Source: Rhododendron vialii (Eukaryota > Streptophyta > Magnoliopsida > Ericales > Ericaceae). From it: a DNA stretch of 64,000 bases. Numbering within the stretch: the first letter of the stretch is position 1; every line of letters begins with the position of its first letter. The position numbers were made by a program, and so were the translations under genes. Below are positions 34,605 through 47,870 of this stretch, piece by piece. Below the pieces are notes generated by a model that saw only the letters and a program-made list of their open reading frames with translations, did not search any database and was not told the origin of the DNA. The stretch lies in NCBI RefSeq assembly GCF_030253575.1, contig NC_080557.1, positions 38,857,001-38,921,000 on the forward strand. Direction: 5' to 3'.

Positions 34605-35077
34605 AGGGGTGTAAACGAGCCGAATCAAACCAAATATCAGCATGTTCGAGCTCGGCTCGATCAGAATTCGTCTGGCTCGAGCTCGGCTCGAGTTCGAATA
34701 GAGCCGGAAAAGTTCGGCTCGAGCTCGGCTCGTTAGTATTCGGTCTGGAATAAACGAGCCGGCTCGGCTCGAATTCGTCAACTTTTTGGCCTTGATATTA
34801 AAAATTGGCTAAACGAGCCGAGTCGAACCGAATATTGGCATATTCGAGCCGAGCCGAGCAGAACCTATATATTTCGAGCAGAGACAAATCTGTTCGCGAA
34901 CCTATATATTGGCATGTTCGAGCCGAACCTATATATTTCGAGCTGAGACGAACCTGTTCGAGCCGAGCCCTGCTAGGTTCGAGCTCGGCTCGTTTATCCT
35001 TCGAACCGAGCCGAACGAGCTCTTACTAAGCCGAACCGAGCCGAACTTGCGAGCTGCTCAGCTCATTTACAGCCTAG
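34605..35077. mobile_element. Non-autonomous TIR element rich in CGAGCCGAGC repeats
   Basis: The left end AGGGGTGTAAACGAGC pairs with the reverse complement of the right end GCTCATTTACAGCCTAG, with mismatches. Flanks CCATATCC and CTGTATCC may be a decayed 8-bp duplication (hAT-like). The interior consists of many direct and inverted copies of GAGCTCGGCTCG and CGAGCCGAGC. No true coding sequence. Confidence 0.65.
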
Positions 35078-35079
35078 CT

Positions 35080-36040
35080 GTATCCCTGTGAGTAAAGGAT
35101 AGAGCTTTCACCAGCATCTTATTCTTAAACTGTTAAATTTGAGATCTTTCTAATTTGTCATTTGCCCAATTGTTTCGAACATGTTCTACTTCAAACTCGT
35201 GTTGCGGGTTATTTATTGGATATCTCCTCTCGAGGTCTAGTAGAGGGAAACGGAGATCCCGTAGTGCATGGATGCACAATCCGAACTATCCAAAAGTATT
35301 TTCAATAGTTTCCTGAATCCCTGGTAGAGAGAGGAGAAAGCACTTCCACCCACCTTTGCAAGCAAAGCAAACCAGCTCAAAATGTCCCTCCTTTCTTTCC
35401 TTCCTTCCCTCCCTCTCAGAAACTCCCAAAAGTTGAGGGATCAATACCTTTCCTTTCTGTCAATCCAAACAATTGTGATTCTTCCTTCTTGGTTTGGCGA
35501 CAAAAAACCATGATTTTCATTATATTCTGCTCCTGTCACTTCGTTTCGCTCGCCAAATAGATATATAGGTCATGGAAAAGTAGTCGATTGAATTTCTTTA
35601 TCACATGATTGGAGGACATTTATTTCGTAGTTCAATTCTGTATATTATGCCATCCAAAATTTTGTAACTGAGTTCCGCACCCGTTTTAAACTGAAACGAC
35701 TAGAAATAGAGTGCATTCGTAAAAAAACGGGAGTGCAAAAATCAATTACCACTTATGGTGCTAAAGCTAAAGAATCAGTTAACCTGTAATTGATCTAATT
35801 AGTTTAGATGAATGAAAAGAATGGTCAGAATGTGAATTGGGTAATACATAGGTAAGGAAAGCATAAAAAGGAAAAAAGTATTCTCAACACAGATGGAGCT
35901 ATCTCAATAGTTGTTGGAGCTATCTCACATGTATAGATCCCAAAAGCTCTTACCGGTCCAAGTCTCCTTCATTGTAAGAAACTACTGGACTGTGTGGGAC
36001 AATTGCTAGAGAAGATCCGGACCCAATATAAAACTAGCGA
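35080..36040. other. Spacer with no supported gene
   Basis: Mostly AT-rich. A pyrimidine-rich tract with CTTTCCTTCCTTCCCTCCC lies at about 35390-35420. No coding exon could be supported. Confidence 0.45.
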
Positions 36041-36048
36041 TATTACAG

Positions 36049-36199
36049 ACACAGATGGATGTGAACAGATTTGAAAATAGATGTATTCGCAGTCGGCTGA
36101 TGCAGGTGCGTTCCACATCTACAACACAGATGGATGTGAACAATTATGAAAATAGATGTACTCGCAATCGTCTGATGCAGGTGGGTTCCACATTGTAGA
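36049..36199. repeat. Tandem pair of about 75 bp
   Basis: Two units (about 36049-36122 and 36123-36199) share ACACAGATGGATGTGAACA, GAAAATAGATGTA and TGATGCAGGTG, followed by GTTCCACAT, with about 10 percent divergence. Confidence 0.8.
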
Positions 36200-37990
36200 T
36201 ATGGAACAATCCGAACACACAATCATCAGGAGAAGAAGAATACATGACCAAAACACACCCCCCCAAAAAAAAAAAAAAACAACCAGGAGCTGATGAAGGG
36301 GTTCTCTTTGGTTCAATTTCATGATCTGAATTGTTGATTAATACCCTCAGATAGAAATTATGATAAGAATAATTTGATTATCATCATGTGTTCATCAAAA
36401 AGAATAGATGATCTATTAACAATAAATTTTAAATTTGTTTTTTCTCATTGGCTTCAAGAAAGTAGCAAAATTTTATGATTACTATTAAGTATTAACGAGT
36501 ATTCTTTCATAAATGACCTCCAGGCCCGTAGAATATTGGAGTAAAGATGAATTGTTCATATCATTAAAATGGGTTATGCAATGAGGTCACATGTTTCATT
36601 CCCACATAAGTCAAATATTTCAAATATTGGGGTCACTGCAAGTTTGTCCGGTTGTTAACTTCATGGCTCTAGAATTAGTCAAGGAGCACCCAGACTTCTG
36701 GTATCACATACAAAAAATGGATTATGCAATTGGCCATAAGGCTCAAACAGTATTAGTATACTTGAGAGGTCGATATCGCATGGCGAATTCTCAAATGACA
36801 AACCCTGTTTTTTTTTCAACGGTCAGGAGTGTCCGGGTAAGTTCACGCAGATCTCGACTATTTCCCTATCCAATCTAGTTAAAGACAGGTCATCCACGAA
36901 TTCTATCACAATAAACCAGTCACATTCAAGTTGGGGCCGAAGTACCCTACAAAATCTATAAATTGCTCACAAATATAATCTTTCTCAAGCTGTGGTGTCT
37001 TTTGAAGTTGTTGGGTCTTCTATCTCAAGCTGTTGGCCCATATTTAGGCCCAATATTGGGCCTGTTTAAGTCCATGGAGTAAAGGCCCAAGCCCGAGCAA
37101 GACACCTACTAACCATATTTTGTCTTGTAGCTTTAGCGGCATACGTGGCGGAGGTGGCGAGTGTCGTTAGTTAGGGCTTGGGTTCGCGAAAACCCCACCA
37201 CTACGCGCCAAATAATCGCCACTTTAACTGAGTTTTACAAAAGGCGCGAATCGCCGATTCCAACCCACGTTATTTATAGTATTTTTAGTTTTTGAAATGA
37301 ACAAAATAATACTCCTAGGAACAATAATAAATTCATCTCTTTATTTTATTCACTCATAACATTATTATCTGATTCCTAAAAAATTATATATTTTTGGAAA
37401 AGTGGCTTAATAATTTACTCCTTGGGCTGGAGATTAGTCATAAACTATCAAGTGAATAAAATTCATTCGTGGCGATTATAAATTTCATTTTTGCTTTGAG
37501 CAAATTAAATTGAACAAATTTATCACAGAAGAAATTTGCACGTAAGCAAGCGAAAATCTCCATTCCCGTAATTGTGTTACTGGTAAACAACATGTATTCT
37601 ATAATATTAGTTAAAATATGTTATAATTGTATTCTTACCCACCATTTTATGTAGGGTAGAAGAAAAAAGAATGCGAGATAAGTTCTCGAATAAGGAAACT
37701 CAATTGTACTCACGATTAAGTTAGGAGCAACCAAACTCTAACGGTACATTGGCCTAATAATTTTTTTTTATTAAACCGCTGACACTTATTCATAAAAATT
37801 TAGTTATTTTCAAAAAAAATTGCTGAAACCATGTTTTCCCTCTACCGGACGATAAAAAAGGACAAAAAAAAGAAAAACACAATTGCTAAAAAGGACAAAA
37901 AAAAGAAAAACACAATTGCTAATTTTCTGTCATTTTCTTATATGATTAAAATAAATAAATAAATAAATACAGGTAATAAGTAAGTAGGAG
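36200..37990. other. Spacer and distal promoter of the E2FB-like gene
   Basis: No gene is supported. The stretch 36960-37160 holds TAGGCCCAATATTGGGCCT, a 19-bp palindrome, near 37035. Direct repeats of GGACAAAAAAAAGAAAAACA lie near 37860-37910. E2F-like sites at 37205 are listed separately. Confidence 0.45.
37205..37212 (-). promoter_or_regulatory. E2F-type site upstream of the E2FB-like gene
   Basis: GCGCCAAA is the exact reverse complement of TTTGGCGC, a consensus E2F site. A further GGCGCG-containing stretch lies at about 37242-37248. The distance to the E2FB-like ATG is about 1.1 kb. Autoregulation is plausible but unproven. Confidence 0.4.
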
Positions 37991-38333
37991 TGTTATTGTA
38001 GTGAGTCAATTATTTAATAATAGTATATCTAAGTGCTTCCCTCCACATCTATATCCGAACCAAATTCCCTCCTTCCTTCTCCTCTACCCTCGTTTTCTGC
38101 TCTTTCTCTCTCTTCCCGCTTTTTTAATCCTCTCTCTCACCTCCTCCTCCTCCTCCTCCTTCCCCAAATCAGATCTCTCACCCTCCGATTCCTCCCCCGT
38201 CGATTCCGTTTCTCACTCCAATTCCGATTCCAATTCCTCTCTCTCTCCTGAACAAGCCCTCAAAGCTTCAAGAAGAGGGCTCGATCGGTCCCCTGGGGGT
38301 TTTTCAACAAATTGGTGAGCTTTCTGAGTTCAG

Positions 38334-38892
38334 ATGTCCACTTCGCAAGCTCCGAGCCAGCCGACGGACCAGATCATCCGGCAGACGCCGCCTTTGAAGA
38401 ACCAACTGCCGTTCACGGCGTTGAAGCCGCCGTTTGGGGACTACCACAGGTTCTCGGCGGCCCCCGCGTTTGACCACAGGCAGAAGGAACCTGAGGCTAT
38501 CGTCGTCAAATCGCCGGTTAGTGCGTTTGTGTCCGCTTGTTTATGCGCGGGACTGTGCTCGAGTTGTGATTTTTCAGTTGGTGTTGTGTAATTGGTATGT
38601 TTGGTTTTGAATATTGTTAGTTTTATGCGTCTAGTTTATGCTTTGTTTAGACTGAGATGATGTTCCGACTAGTATCGGTGATTCATTTCGTATGATTCAT
38701 AGGTTTTGTCTTGATAAAGCTTGCTTTTTTGAGATATTAGACCACGTAGACGGTTGCTAGATTGGGAGGCAGAGCAGAGATGTTTGGGATTTTGAGCTTT
38801 TTTTCCTTTATGGCATAGGTGGTGTTGGTGACGGGGAGGGTAAGATTGATTAGAGGGGGAGACGGGATGTTGGTTTTGGTGTGTCTTTCTTC

Positions 38893-38926
<34 letters not shown>

Positions 38927-41900
38927 TTCCATAGAAGGGTATGGAGAAAGCAGTTCGGGAACGGTGACACCACATGGCCTGTTGATGTGTGACCGATCCA
39001 TTCGTGCTCGATTGAGCTGGTTGTGTTTAGTGGTCGGCCAGCTTGGCCTTGGCCCCCAACTTTGGGCGAATGCGTCTGAGTATGAATGGATCGGTGACAC
39101 CACGTCAGCACGCCATGTGGTGTCGGTGTCACTGATGCACAAAAAACTTCCTCGGAAAGTAGGGGCGCCGGATGGATTTTTTGTTTGGATAGTTGCTCTT
39201 GGCGAAATTTTGACCGTTGTCCTCCGTATGAAGGATATGAAACTGTTGTGAACGGGAATTGCTTGTGCAATAATGACAGGGAGATGGTTGGTTGCTCATT
39301 TACTCTTTCACTCTCTTATTGCAAGGGAGTCGTGGACATCGGTGTCGCCTTGTTCGGATTTGATTGAGTGTTTTACAAGGATCTGGACTGGAGTAATGGG
39401 GAGTTGAACAGGGGCAAGGGTGTGGAAACACGGGAGCAAATCTTGGTTGCTAGCTCCTTCATGGCTTATGTGGTTGATTTGGTGGGACGAAATAGAAGAT
39501 CTTCCCAAGGAGTGGAGGATTCGATTGTCATTTAAAGAATTTTGCATACGCTGGGTATAGTTGAGTTTTGGCGTGTAAGATTTTAGTTTTTTGGATCCTC
39601 CATATATGTATGTAGAGCATGCCATTTTATCTATGGCCCCTTTTGGTATTTTAGGGTTGAGATCTGTCATTATGTACTTGGTTGGCAATTCCTTGATGCC
39701 TTTTATGTTTCACATTTATTGCTCATCCAAATAATAAAGATACACCTATGAGCGATTTTATGCTTAGATCGCTTCATTATGGTTAGTGATGTCTGTTGTG
39801 AGTTAGTTTCATTCTCAATACAAACCTAAAGACTAGAGTTGGTAACGGAATGGGCAGGAGGAGGATATGGAATGCTTCTCCTGGAATTTTGGAGGCGATA
39901 AAGGTTCTGTTGGCCACTTTGATTCTCTAAAGGACATAGGCTCATTGGGAAGATATTGGTGACAGGCTTAGTGAGGAGAGAGATATATTGTTGCTCTTGG
40001 AAATATGGGTTGCTGTGATTAAGTCGGGGTTTATTTAGTTGAGTCATATTATGTTGAGTTCCTCATGATTGAATTGATTACTATCTTTTCCTTTCTGGTT
40101 AACTTCTGAGAGACTTTAGTCAGGCATTTCATTTGCCAAAGGTATTGGGCGGGTTTGAAATGTCAACCCTTAGTTGTTACTGTTTCATAGCCAAGCCTTG
40201 AGGACCTTCTGTTGTTTTAAGTACGTTGGTTATCAGTTGTTTTTGTTCTCAAAGCCCTGTATATATGCTGTTTATGATGATGTTACCCTTGGGTGGACCT
40301 CCGTTGAGATTTCCTTGTAATTAACATGTAGTTACATTTCAACATATTGTTTATATTGTAAAACTAAATGGGTGTCTTTTAGCCATTGAAGAGGAAGGGT
40401 GAAATAGCAGAATTTGAAGCTGAATCGAGTGAGCGGAACCATAACACTGGCTATGCGGAAGCTGTTAGCAGTCCTTTTCAGACACCTGTATCAAGGAAAG
40501 GGGGGAAGGCACAAAAAGTGCCAAGAATGGCAAAGGGCAATAGAACTGGATCTCAAACTCCTTCATCACATGTTGGTGAGTATTACTACCCACTACGTAA
40601 ATTCCTGTATTTTTTCACTATATTTCTGCAAGACTGCAAAGTATCTAAAATATTGTCAAAAGAGTATTTCAGTGATGATGTTTACAACATTTCACCCCTA
40701 CAAGCAGGAAAAAAGGGGAAAAGTTGACATTTTTATGTTTGCAGGTTCTCCTTCTGGCAATAATCTTACTCCAGTTGGTCCCTGTCGATATGATAGCTCT
40801 CTCGGTAACTGAATTATTGCTTATGCAGTTTGTTTCTTATGTTCAAATATTCATAGTGGACTCTTGTATCTTCTTCTTTTAGTTTCAACTTTAGTTCTTG
40901 AAAACTGATTTTCGCGCTCCACTTTTAACGTGAAGTTACTAGTAACTTCATGAACAAAGTGGAGCGCCATCAGTAAAAAATGGAGCGCAAATATCAAAAT
41001 CCTAGTTCTTTTATGGTAATTGCAGCTTCATTTATTTTATTGTTGGCTCTATATTTTCTTTACCTTGGGAAATGGAGCAAGTACATGCTGCAGGAATTTC
41101 TAATCACAATTTTGTGATTTTTGTTAAGGTCTATTGACAAAAAAGTTCATCAATCTGATCAAACATGCTGAAGATGGTATTCTTGATCTAAATAAAGCTG
41201 CTGACACGTTAGAGGTAACCACTACTATCCAATCTGTGCTTCATTTTGTATATAAACCCATGGTAGAAGTAGAACTTGCCTTTGAAAATTGGCTGGCGAG
41301 GGAAGGCTGCCTAGGAGCTTATATACACAAGGTGAAGACCATACTTGCCCAATGGGGGACACTAGGATCATAACAATTGTTGTAATGTTTTGTTCAATTG
41401 AAGGGATTCTGTTGTTGCAGGTACAGAAGAGGAGGATATATGATATAACCAATGTCCTCGAAGGAATTGGCCTTATCGAAAAGAAACTCAAGAATAGGAT
41501 TCAGTGGAAGTATGGATGTATTCCTCAATATTTATGAACTTAAAAGTTTTGTGTTTCACTCCTATCTTGATTGATTCTTAGAATCACCTCACTTAAGAAT
41601 TTAATTAGTAAATTGCTTGGTTTATCAGGGGAATTGATGTGTCAAGGCCAGGGGAGGTTGAGGAGAGTGTTTCAGCTATACAGGTATGCAAAAACTGGAT
41701 ACATATGAGCTTGTTGGCATTACGGAACTCCGGTGGCCAGATTACCGCCATTTGAAAACATGCATGCATGTGTTTTAGTTTTTTTCCATATTCTTTTCTA
41801 TTGTCCGGGAGCATTAAAATCCACATAGTCAGTTCTCTGTTGGGGCTGGCAGCTGGCAATGTAGGATGAACACTCCTTAAAAGGAGCCAGGTTTTAGCGT

Positions 41901-44522
41901 TACGTCATACGCATATGTAAGAGGAAACCATCCTCACCACCCTTAGAAACATACCAGACATGTCCCTAGTATGTAGCGGACCTTTTTGATGTAATTTGAG
42001 ATAAAGTGCATCGATTATAAAGACACAAGTCAAGCATGGAGCAGGCACTTCTCATTACTCAGAATATTGTTGCTGGTAAAAAATGCGAGGGAGTAGTTGC
42101 AGCTTAATTTTGTTCAAATTCATCTTCTGTTCCTCTGGTACGGATTCAATGAGCATTCGAATTGACGAGAAATGTGAATGTCTAACTCATGGAATGTGTG
42201 CATGCAAATGTACGTGTACGCACAAACAATATTTGTTTCCCAGCATGTGTTGTATTTTAGGATTTTTTTTTTTGAAAGGCAAATTTTTTTATAATCTTTG
42301 AAATTGTTACAAAGATTAAAGGAAAAAGGATGATGGCATCATATCCCTAACTCTAAGAACAACAAATTCCTAAAAGTAAGAATAATCCTGTGCCCACCCG
42401 AGTAGTATTTTAGGATGTGCTAGTGTGTCAACCACTGCTCCGTAGAATGGTGACAAAGGATTGCATGCAAGACAGCCAGCTACACATGAATAACCAGAAA
42501 GTTATATTACTTTGCAAACTTTATATGCTGATCAGCTGACTGATATATGCCATACAATACAATAAGAAGGTGATGATTTTAATAACATTCCACAATGTAC
42601 TCTTTTAGGGCTTTGTTGGGTTTCTTTCATTTGAGTCGTATGGAAGAACACCATAGTATGTCCAGTAAATTATGCATCACCTGCAATCAATGTGCCAAGT
42701 TCAAAAGGAACGCATCACATTTCTTTCCGTTTATAGGCGCTTTCGTTTTGATTGGTGCTTTTCTCCTCTGCAGGAAGAAGTTGAAAACCTCTCTATAGAG
42801 GAGTGCAGGCTAGATGAACAAATAAGGTAACATGATGATGCACAATCATACCAATTATTTTTGTCTAAGGAGGGCTAATTTGATGCTTATATACTCCCCG
42901 TGTCTTGTAGAGAAATGCAAGAAAGGTTGAGGGAGCTGAGTGAAAACGAGCACAATCAGAGGTAAAATGCTCTTCAACTGTACTGAAATCCAGTTATTAA
43001 GTTGCAAATATTCAGTAAGATAGCAAGACTTCACAAGATTGTGGTTTCTCAGTTTCATAATGGAGTTTGTCTTTTCTGATTCTTTTGTAGGTTGCTGTTT
43101 GTCACTGAAGATGACATCAAAAACTTACCCTGCTTCCAGGTTTAATTCATGCGCAGTCTCAATTATGTCTCACAGTGTCAATTTCTTAGTTTTGTGGTGA
43201 TGAGGCTTCTATTAATATTGCTTCCGATGATTATTTCTTAAGCATGTTATTCATTACTTTTCTCAGAATCAAACCCTTATAGCAATTAAAGCTCCACATG
43301 GCACCACGCTAGAAGTCCCGGATCCTGATGAGGTGATGTCAATATCGTACCTAATTGAGGGATAATTCATATTTGCATATTCATTAACTCAACTTGCTGA
43401 TTTACCAGGCAGTTGACTATCCTCAGAGGAGATACAGAGTAGTGCTTAGGAGCACCATGGGTCCGGTAGATGTTTACCTTGTCAGGTACTTTTGCTTCTT
43501 GTGGGTGGAAAAAGTAATGTATCAACGTTTGCCATCTCTTTCCATCTTTAGCCTGGACCCAGCCTTGGACTTATACCTGAGGTTGATAGTCCTTCTGTTG
43601 CAGATTATTCACATTATAATATGGATTTGTATTGTCTCTTCTAAATCAAATTTTCAGTCAATTTGAGGAGAGATTTGAAGAGATCAATGCTGTTGAGGCA
43701 CCCCCAAGCATTCCTCCAGCATCAGGGCTAATTGAAAACCCAGTTGCACCAGTGGTAACTGAAGAAAACAGACAAAGTAACGTAGAAATGGAGGGACAAG
43801 AACCCCATGGAACATTCTCAGATACACATCCCTCGCCAGACTTCGTGAGTGGGATCATGAAGATTGTTCCAGAAGTTGAAGTGAGTCCTAACTTCTTAAA
43901 TTTATCTAATCGTTGAAGTCTTAGTTATTAGGTAAAGATTGCCTGCAGCAACTCAAATGTGTGACTTTATTTAAAGGCTCCACACAATCTGCCGATTGCA
44001 AGTCCAGCTTAAGCTATTTTGAGAATATTTTATTGCCTTTCCTGTGAGTTTTCCAGCAACGGTGGATAATTTTCTCTACCAGTGGTGGCCCAAGTCTATG
44101 GAAGTCTTGAAAAAGTTTGCCTGCCTTAGGTTAACAAGTGAAAATATAGACAAAGAAGAACATGGTTTTGACTGTAATTTTTGTGGGGTTATTACATGGT
44201 TTCTTTGGTATTTGCAGAGTGATGCAGATTACTGGCTTTTATCAGATGCTGCCGATATTAGCATTACAGACATGTGGAGTACAGAACGTATCCTCTAGTC
44301 TTATTTGGCTTTCTCTTTTTTTTGTTACCCTTTTCTAGCCCTCATTTTTGTAAGCATGAATCTTCAAATCCCTAACTCGCGAACTCAGCTGTTGTCGAAT
44401 GGAATGACTTGGGTTCGCTTCATGACCACTATGCAATGGCTAGTATCAACACAACTCGTCCTCAAACTCCGCCCTCAAGTACAACAGAAGTGCCTTCCGC
44501 TGCTAATAATACTACAGGGTGA
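38334..44522 (+). CDS. E2FB: E2F transcription factor, E2FB-like, 14 coding exons
   Basis: Coding exons are 38334-38516, 40383-40575, 40745-40804, 41129-41214, 41421-41509, 41629-41683, 42774-42826, 42911-42961, 43091-43139, 43267-43332, 43409-43485, 43658-43880, 44218-44287 and 44389-44522. They join in frame to 462 residues. The winged-helix DNA-binding domain (about 141-205) contains [32 protein letters not shown] and NRIQWKG. The dimerisation and marked-box region (about 210-330) contains [25 protein letters not shown] and [12 protein letters not shown]. The C-terminal RB-binding block is [17 protein letters not shown] (about 399-415). With a DP partner it activates or represses S-phase genes under control of the retinoblastoma-related protein. 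Spacing and SPSGNN...[10 protein letters not shown] fit E2FB better than E2FA. One extra Ala sits in SDAAD, where I recall SDAD in other plants. Intron 1 is about 1.9 kb. Confidence 0.94.
38897..38924. repeat. (GA)n microsatellite in E2FB intron 1
   Basis: About 14 GA units within intron 1 of the E2FB-like gene. Confidence 0.9.
38958..39136. mobile_element. Foldback MITE in E2FB intron 1
   Basis: Left blocks GGTGACACCACATGGC and GTGACCGATCCATTCGTGCTC (split by a few bases) pair with right blocks GAGTATGAATGGATCGGTGA and GCCATGTGGTGTCGGTGTCA. It is about 180 bp and non-coding. Confidence 0.7.
40902..40999. mobile_element. Short MITE (family D copy 3) in E2FB intron 3
   Basis: The ends CTGATTTTCGCGCTCC and GGAGCGCAAATATCA and the core GAAGTTACTAGTAACTTC match the copies at 5250-5370 and 24679-24798. 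It lies between exons 3 and 4 without touching the splice sites. Confidence 0.75.
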
Positions 44523-45236
44523 TGAATGGGATTTGCCAATAAGTCTAATCACGTATGCTCGAGAATGGTACCAGCTTTTTTGAGACATTATGTTCAATCA
44601 TCTCTCCGTTATCCCCATTCAAGCCAACAGGTAGAGTTGAAGGCTCCAAGGGGTTTGGCCTCTCGATGTTCCTACAAGTCCACGAACAAAGCTGGATCAC
44701 TATACAGGGACGATGGAGGTAACCATGTTATCAGAAGTTCCCCGTGTGTATTCTTTTCTCTCTCGGCTTCTATGTAATGATTAGGATGTCGTGCAGTTTG
44801 TAGGGTTGGGCTTTGTAAAGTAATGAGCTAGGTCGCTTCCACATTTTATATAACCTTATGCGATTTGATGTCTTGATTTCCATGCTATGGTTTTCATTCA
44901 TCTTTCAACTTATTAGTATATCTTTTAAGTGTTTCAATGAGCTTTCTACTCCAACGCAACGGAACCAGTGTCCCATTTTACCTCTCTTCTTGTGCCATTC
45001 AACCCTCTTCTCGTGCCATTCACGAGTCTTTTGGGCTTCGATTGTATATGCTGGAGAGGGAGTCTGAAACAAAAGAGCCGTGGCGAATGTAGAACAGACT
45101 ATTCGATCTCAATGCAACTGGTAGATCTTATGTTTTTTCCACTGACATACAAGGGTGGAAAATATATCATTTCATAGAGAGTTACATATGACGCTTACAA
45201 AAATACATCAGACTCTGCGTTATGTACTCGTACAAA

Positions 45237-47814
45237 CTATATCTCCTTATCAACTTTCTTCCCAATCAAATTAGCAACAATGGGAGTTAGAGCCACGGTA
45301 GGAGGAAATCTTATCGGAGATGCAGCCTTATGCGCAGCATATGCCAATGCAAAAGTCCCGACTTTCTCCCCCGTCTCATTAGAGGCGATTCCCACCTGCA
45401 GCAGCAAAATGTTAAAACATAAGTTCAACCATTACCTCGTTTGATTCGCGGACTGAAAATGATGGGATTAACAGTACTGGGATTAATAGTCCCTGGATTA
45501 TTTGTCCTGGATTAATTTCATCCCTAATTTCACCCAATCCCATGTTTGATTCGTGTGGGATTAAATATGGGATAAGAAATAGGATTTTTTCTTAAAAAAA
45601 TTTCAAAAACATTTTTCGAAAAAATAAATTTTTGAAAAAGAAACATTTTAAAACAAATTTTTTTGTGAAACATTTTTATTACAAAACAATTTGGAAATTT
45701 TTTTTTCTTTTTTGAACTAATTTTTGAAAAAAAAAAATTTCTTTAAAAAGTTGAAAATCAATTTTTTGAAAGAAAAAAAAAACTAGTTTATGAAACTTTT
45801 TTTTGAAGAAAAAGGTTTTTTGAAAACATTTTTCAAACAAAATAGTTTTTTAGATCATTTTTTGAGAAAAGAAAGTTTTAAAAAACATTTTCGTATTTTT
45901 TTAACAAAAATAATTTCTGAAAACATTCTTGAAAAACATGAAAGTTTTGAAAATATTTTTTTTAAAATTTTTTTGTAAAACATTTTTGAAAAATAAGAAA
46001 GTTTTGAAAAATATACATTTTTAAAAAAAAGTTTTTTCAAAACAATTTCTAAAATTAATATTTTTTTAAAAAAAATTTAAAAACATTTTCTGAAATTAAA
46101 ATTATAGAAAATAATTCTGAAAATACTTTTTGAAATCAATCTCAATATCATCGAAATATTTTTGAAAACAATTCCTCATTTGTTAATCCTACGTAATCCC
46201 ACCTCCCCCCTTAGGATTATTTAGTACCCCCCATATAGGGATAAAATTAATCCTGGGATTAATAATCCCGACAGTCATTTCGGGAACCAAACGTGGGATA
46301 ACTCAGGATTAAGTACATTTAGTCCTATCCCAGACAGTTAATCCGCAAATCAAACGAGTTATACAAAGCAGTTTCCCACATGAAGGTTTTCCTACGAAAC
46401 TTCTTCCTTGTATTGTTCCAATTTTATCAGATGTCCCCAGAGGGGCGTTTCCTAGGTGTTTGAAACCAGCAAATTGCAACTATTTGACTAGATTTGTAGT
46501 AACCTTCTGCAACAAAGCTGGGACATCGACGCCAGCACTGATAAGAGCGTAGCAGAGTGCAAAGGAGATCAAGGAGAGGGTAATGGAGGTGGCCAGGTAT
46601 GCTCCGCCGTATTTTGCTAGTAGCTCCTTTGCTTGATCCCCCTTTGATTTGTTCTTTCCATTGTCCCCTTCCTTTCCTTCCTCTTTTGAGCTGAATATCT
46701 GCCAACATCGAATCAAAAACGTAAAAGAGCCCGTTTATTTGATCATATTTGAGCATCGAATTAGACTATATATTCAAAGGGCTTACATGTCCGGTGTTAG
46801 TATATTCAGTGTATGGTTAATATTTTTTTCAGTCCGCATAAGCATCCATCAAATATATAATCGCACAATAGTAGGATATACATTGGAAGTATTAGTTTGA
46901 TGGGATTACATAAACTATGTAATTATATATTCATACTCATTAAACAGCATCACTATTTACCACCAAAAATTCGATCTCCCTCTCCCTCTGTGTGCGCGAG
47001 AGACTTCATGTGGGCAGCAGGAATTTGAGTGCATCTCATTCAAAAAATGAAATGCTTAATCGAAAGGCGAAATTGAGGAAACACATGCATGTAATTCAAC
47101 TGACATAGATAGATCTAGCGGTAAAAAAAATCCAGTCTCCTCAGTACAAAACAATCTTCGGCTTTGTTGCTCATAGAGTTTGGTTACAGAATGTTCCATC
47201 TTGGTTTTCGATTTACGTTTGTTTTAGGTCATAAAAGCCCAACTCTATCCCATACCCCTCTCTAGAATGACTTTATCTCTACCCTTACTAGGACGACGAC
47301 GATGACGACACAACAAAAACAACAATCCAAAGAGCAAAGAGATACCACATAAATAGTCCCTATCTTGTTTGCATCTCCATACCCATTTGACAAAATCTCC
47401 CCTATTGCCCCTGCTCTCTATTTCCAACTACTGTACTACACGTCTAAGCAACAAAACAATAATCCGAGAGAGAGAAAAATACATAGATAGACATACATGA
47501 GCAACATCATCTCAAAAGAGCTGGAATTTTTTTCCAAAATCAATATTTATGCAAAAAAGAAAAAGAAAAAAAAGATGACGTGGGTGTAGTTGTTCTATTA
47601 CAATTCGTGATTCAAGTTATCAAGCCCCAGAACCAAATCAAGAGAAATCAACAAACAAGTCCAAATGGAGCAGAAATAACCAATCCCAATGAAAAAAATT
47701 ACTGTTGTGTTTATTAATTTCCAGTTCCTCGTTTTATCCTTCATTTTATCAGCAAACCCAGCGTCAATTTTCTTTCCAGCACTGTATTACGTCAAGAGCT
47801 TGCGCGCACACGCG

Positions 47815-47870
<56 letters not shown>

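Noticed and set aside
36591-36878. Open frame of 95 residues on the plus strand
   Set aside because: No recognisable domain, no splice partners and no promoter; probably chance.
45790-46040. Lys/Phe/Leu-rich open frames in DUF1279 intron 2
   Set aside because: They arise from the degenerate GAAAACATTTTT repeats of the TIR element on both strands.
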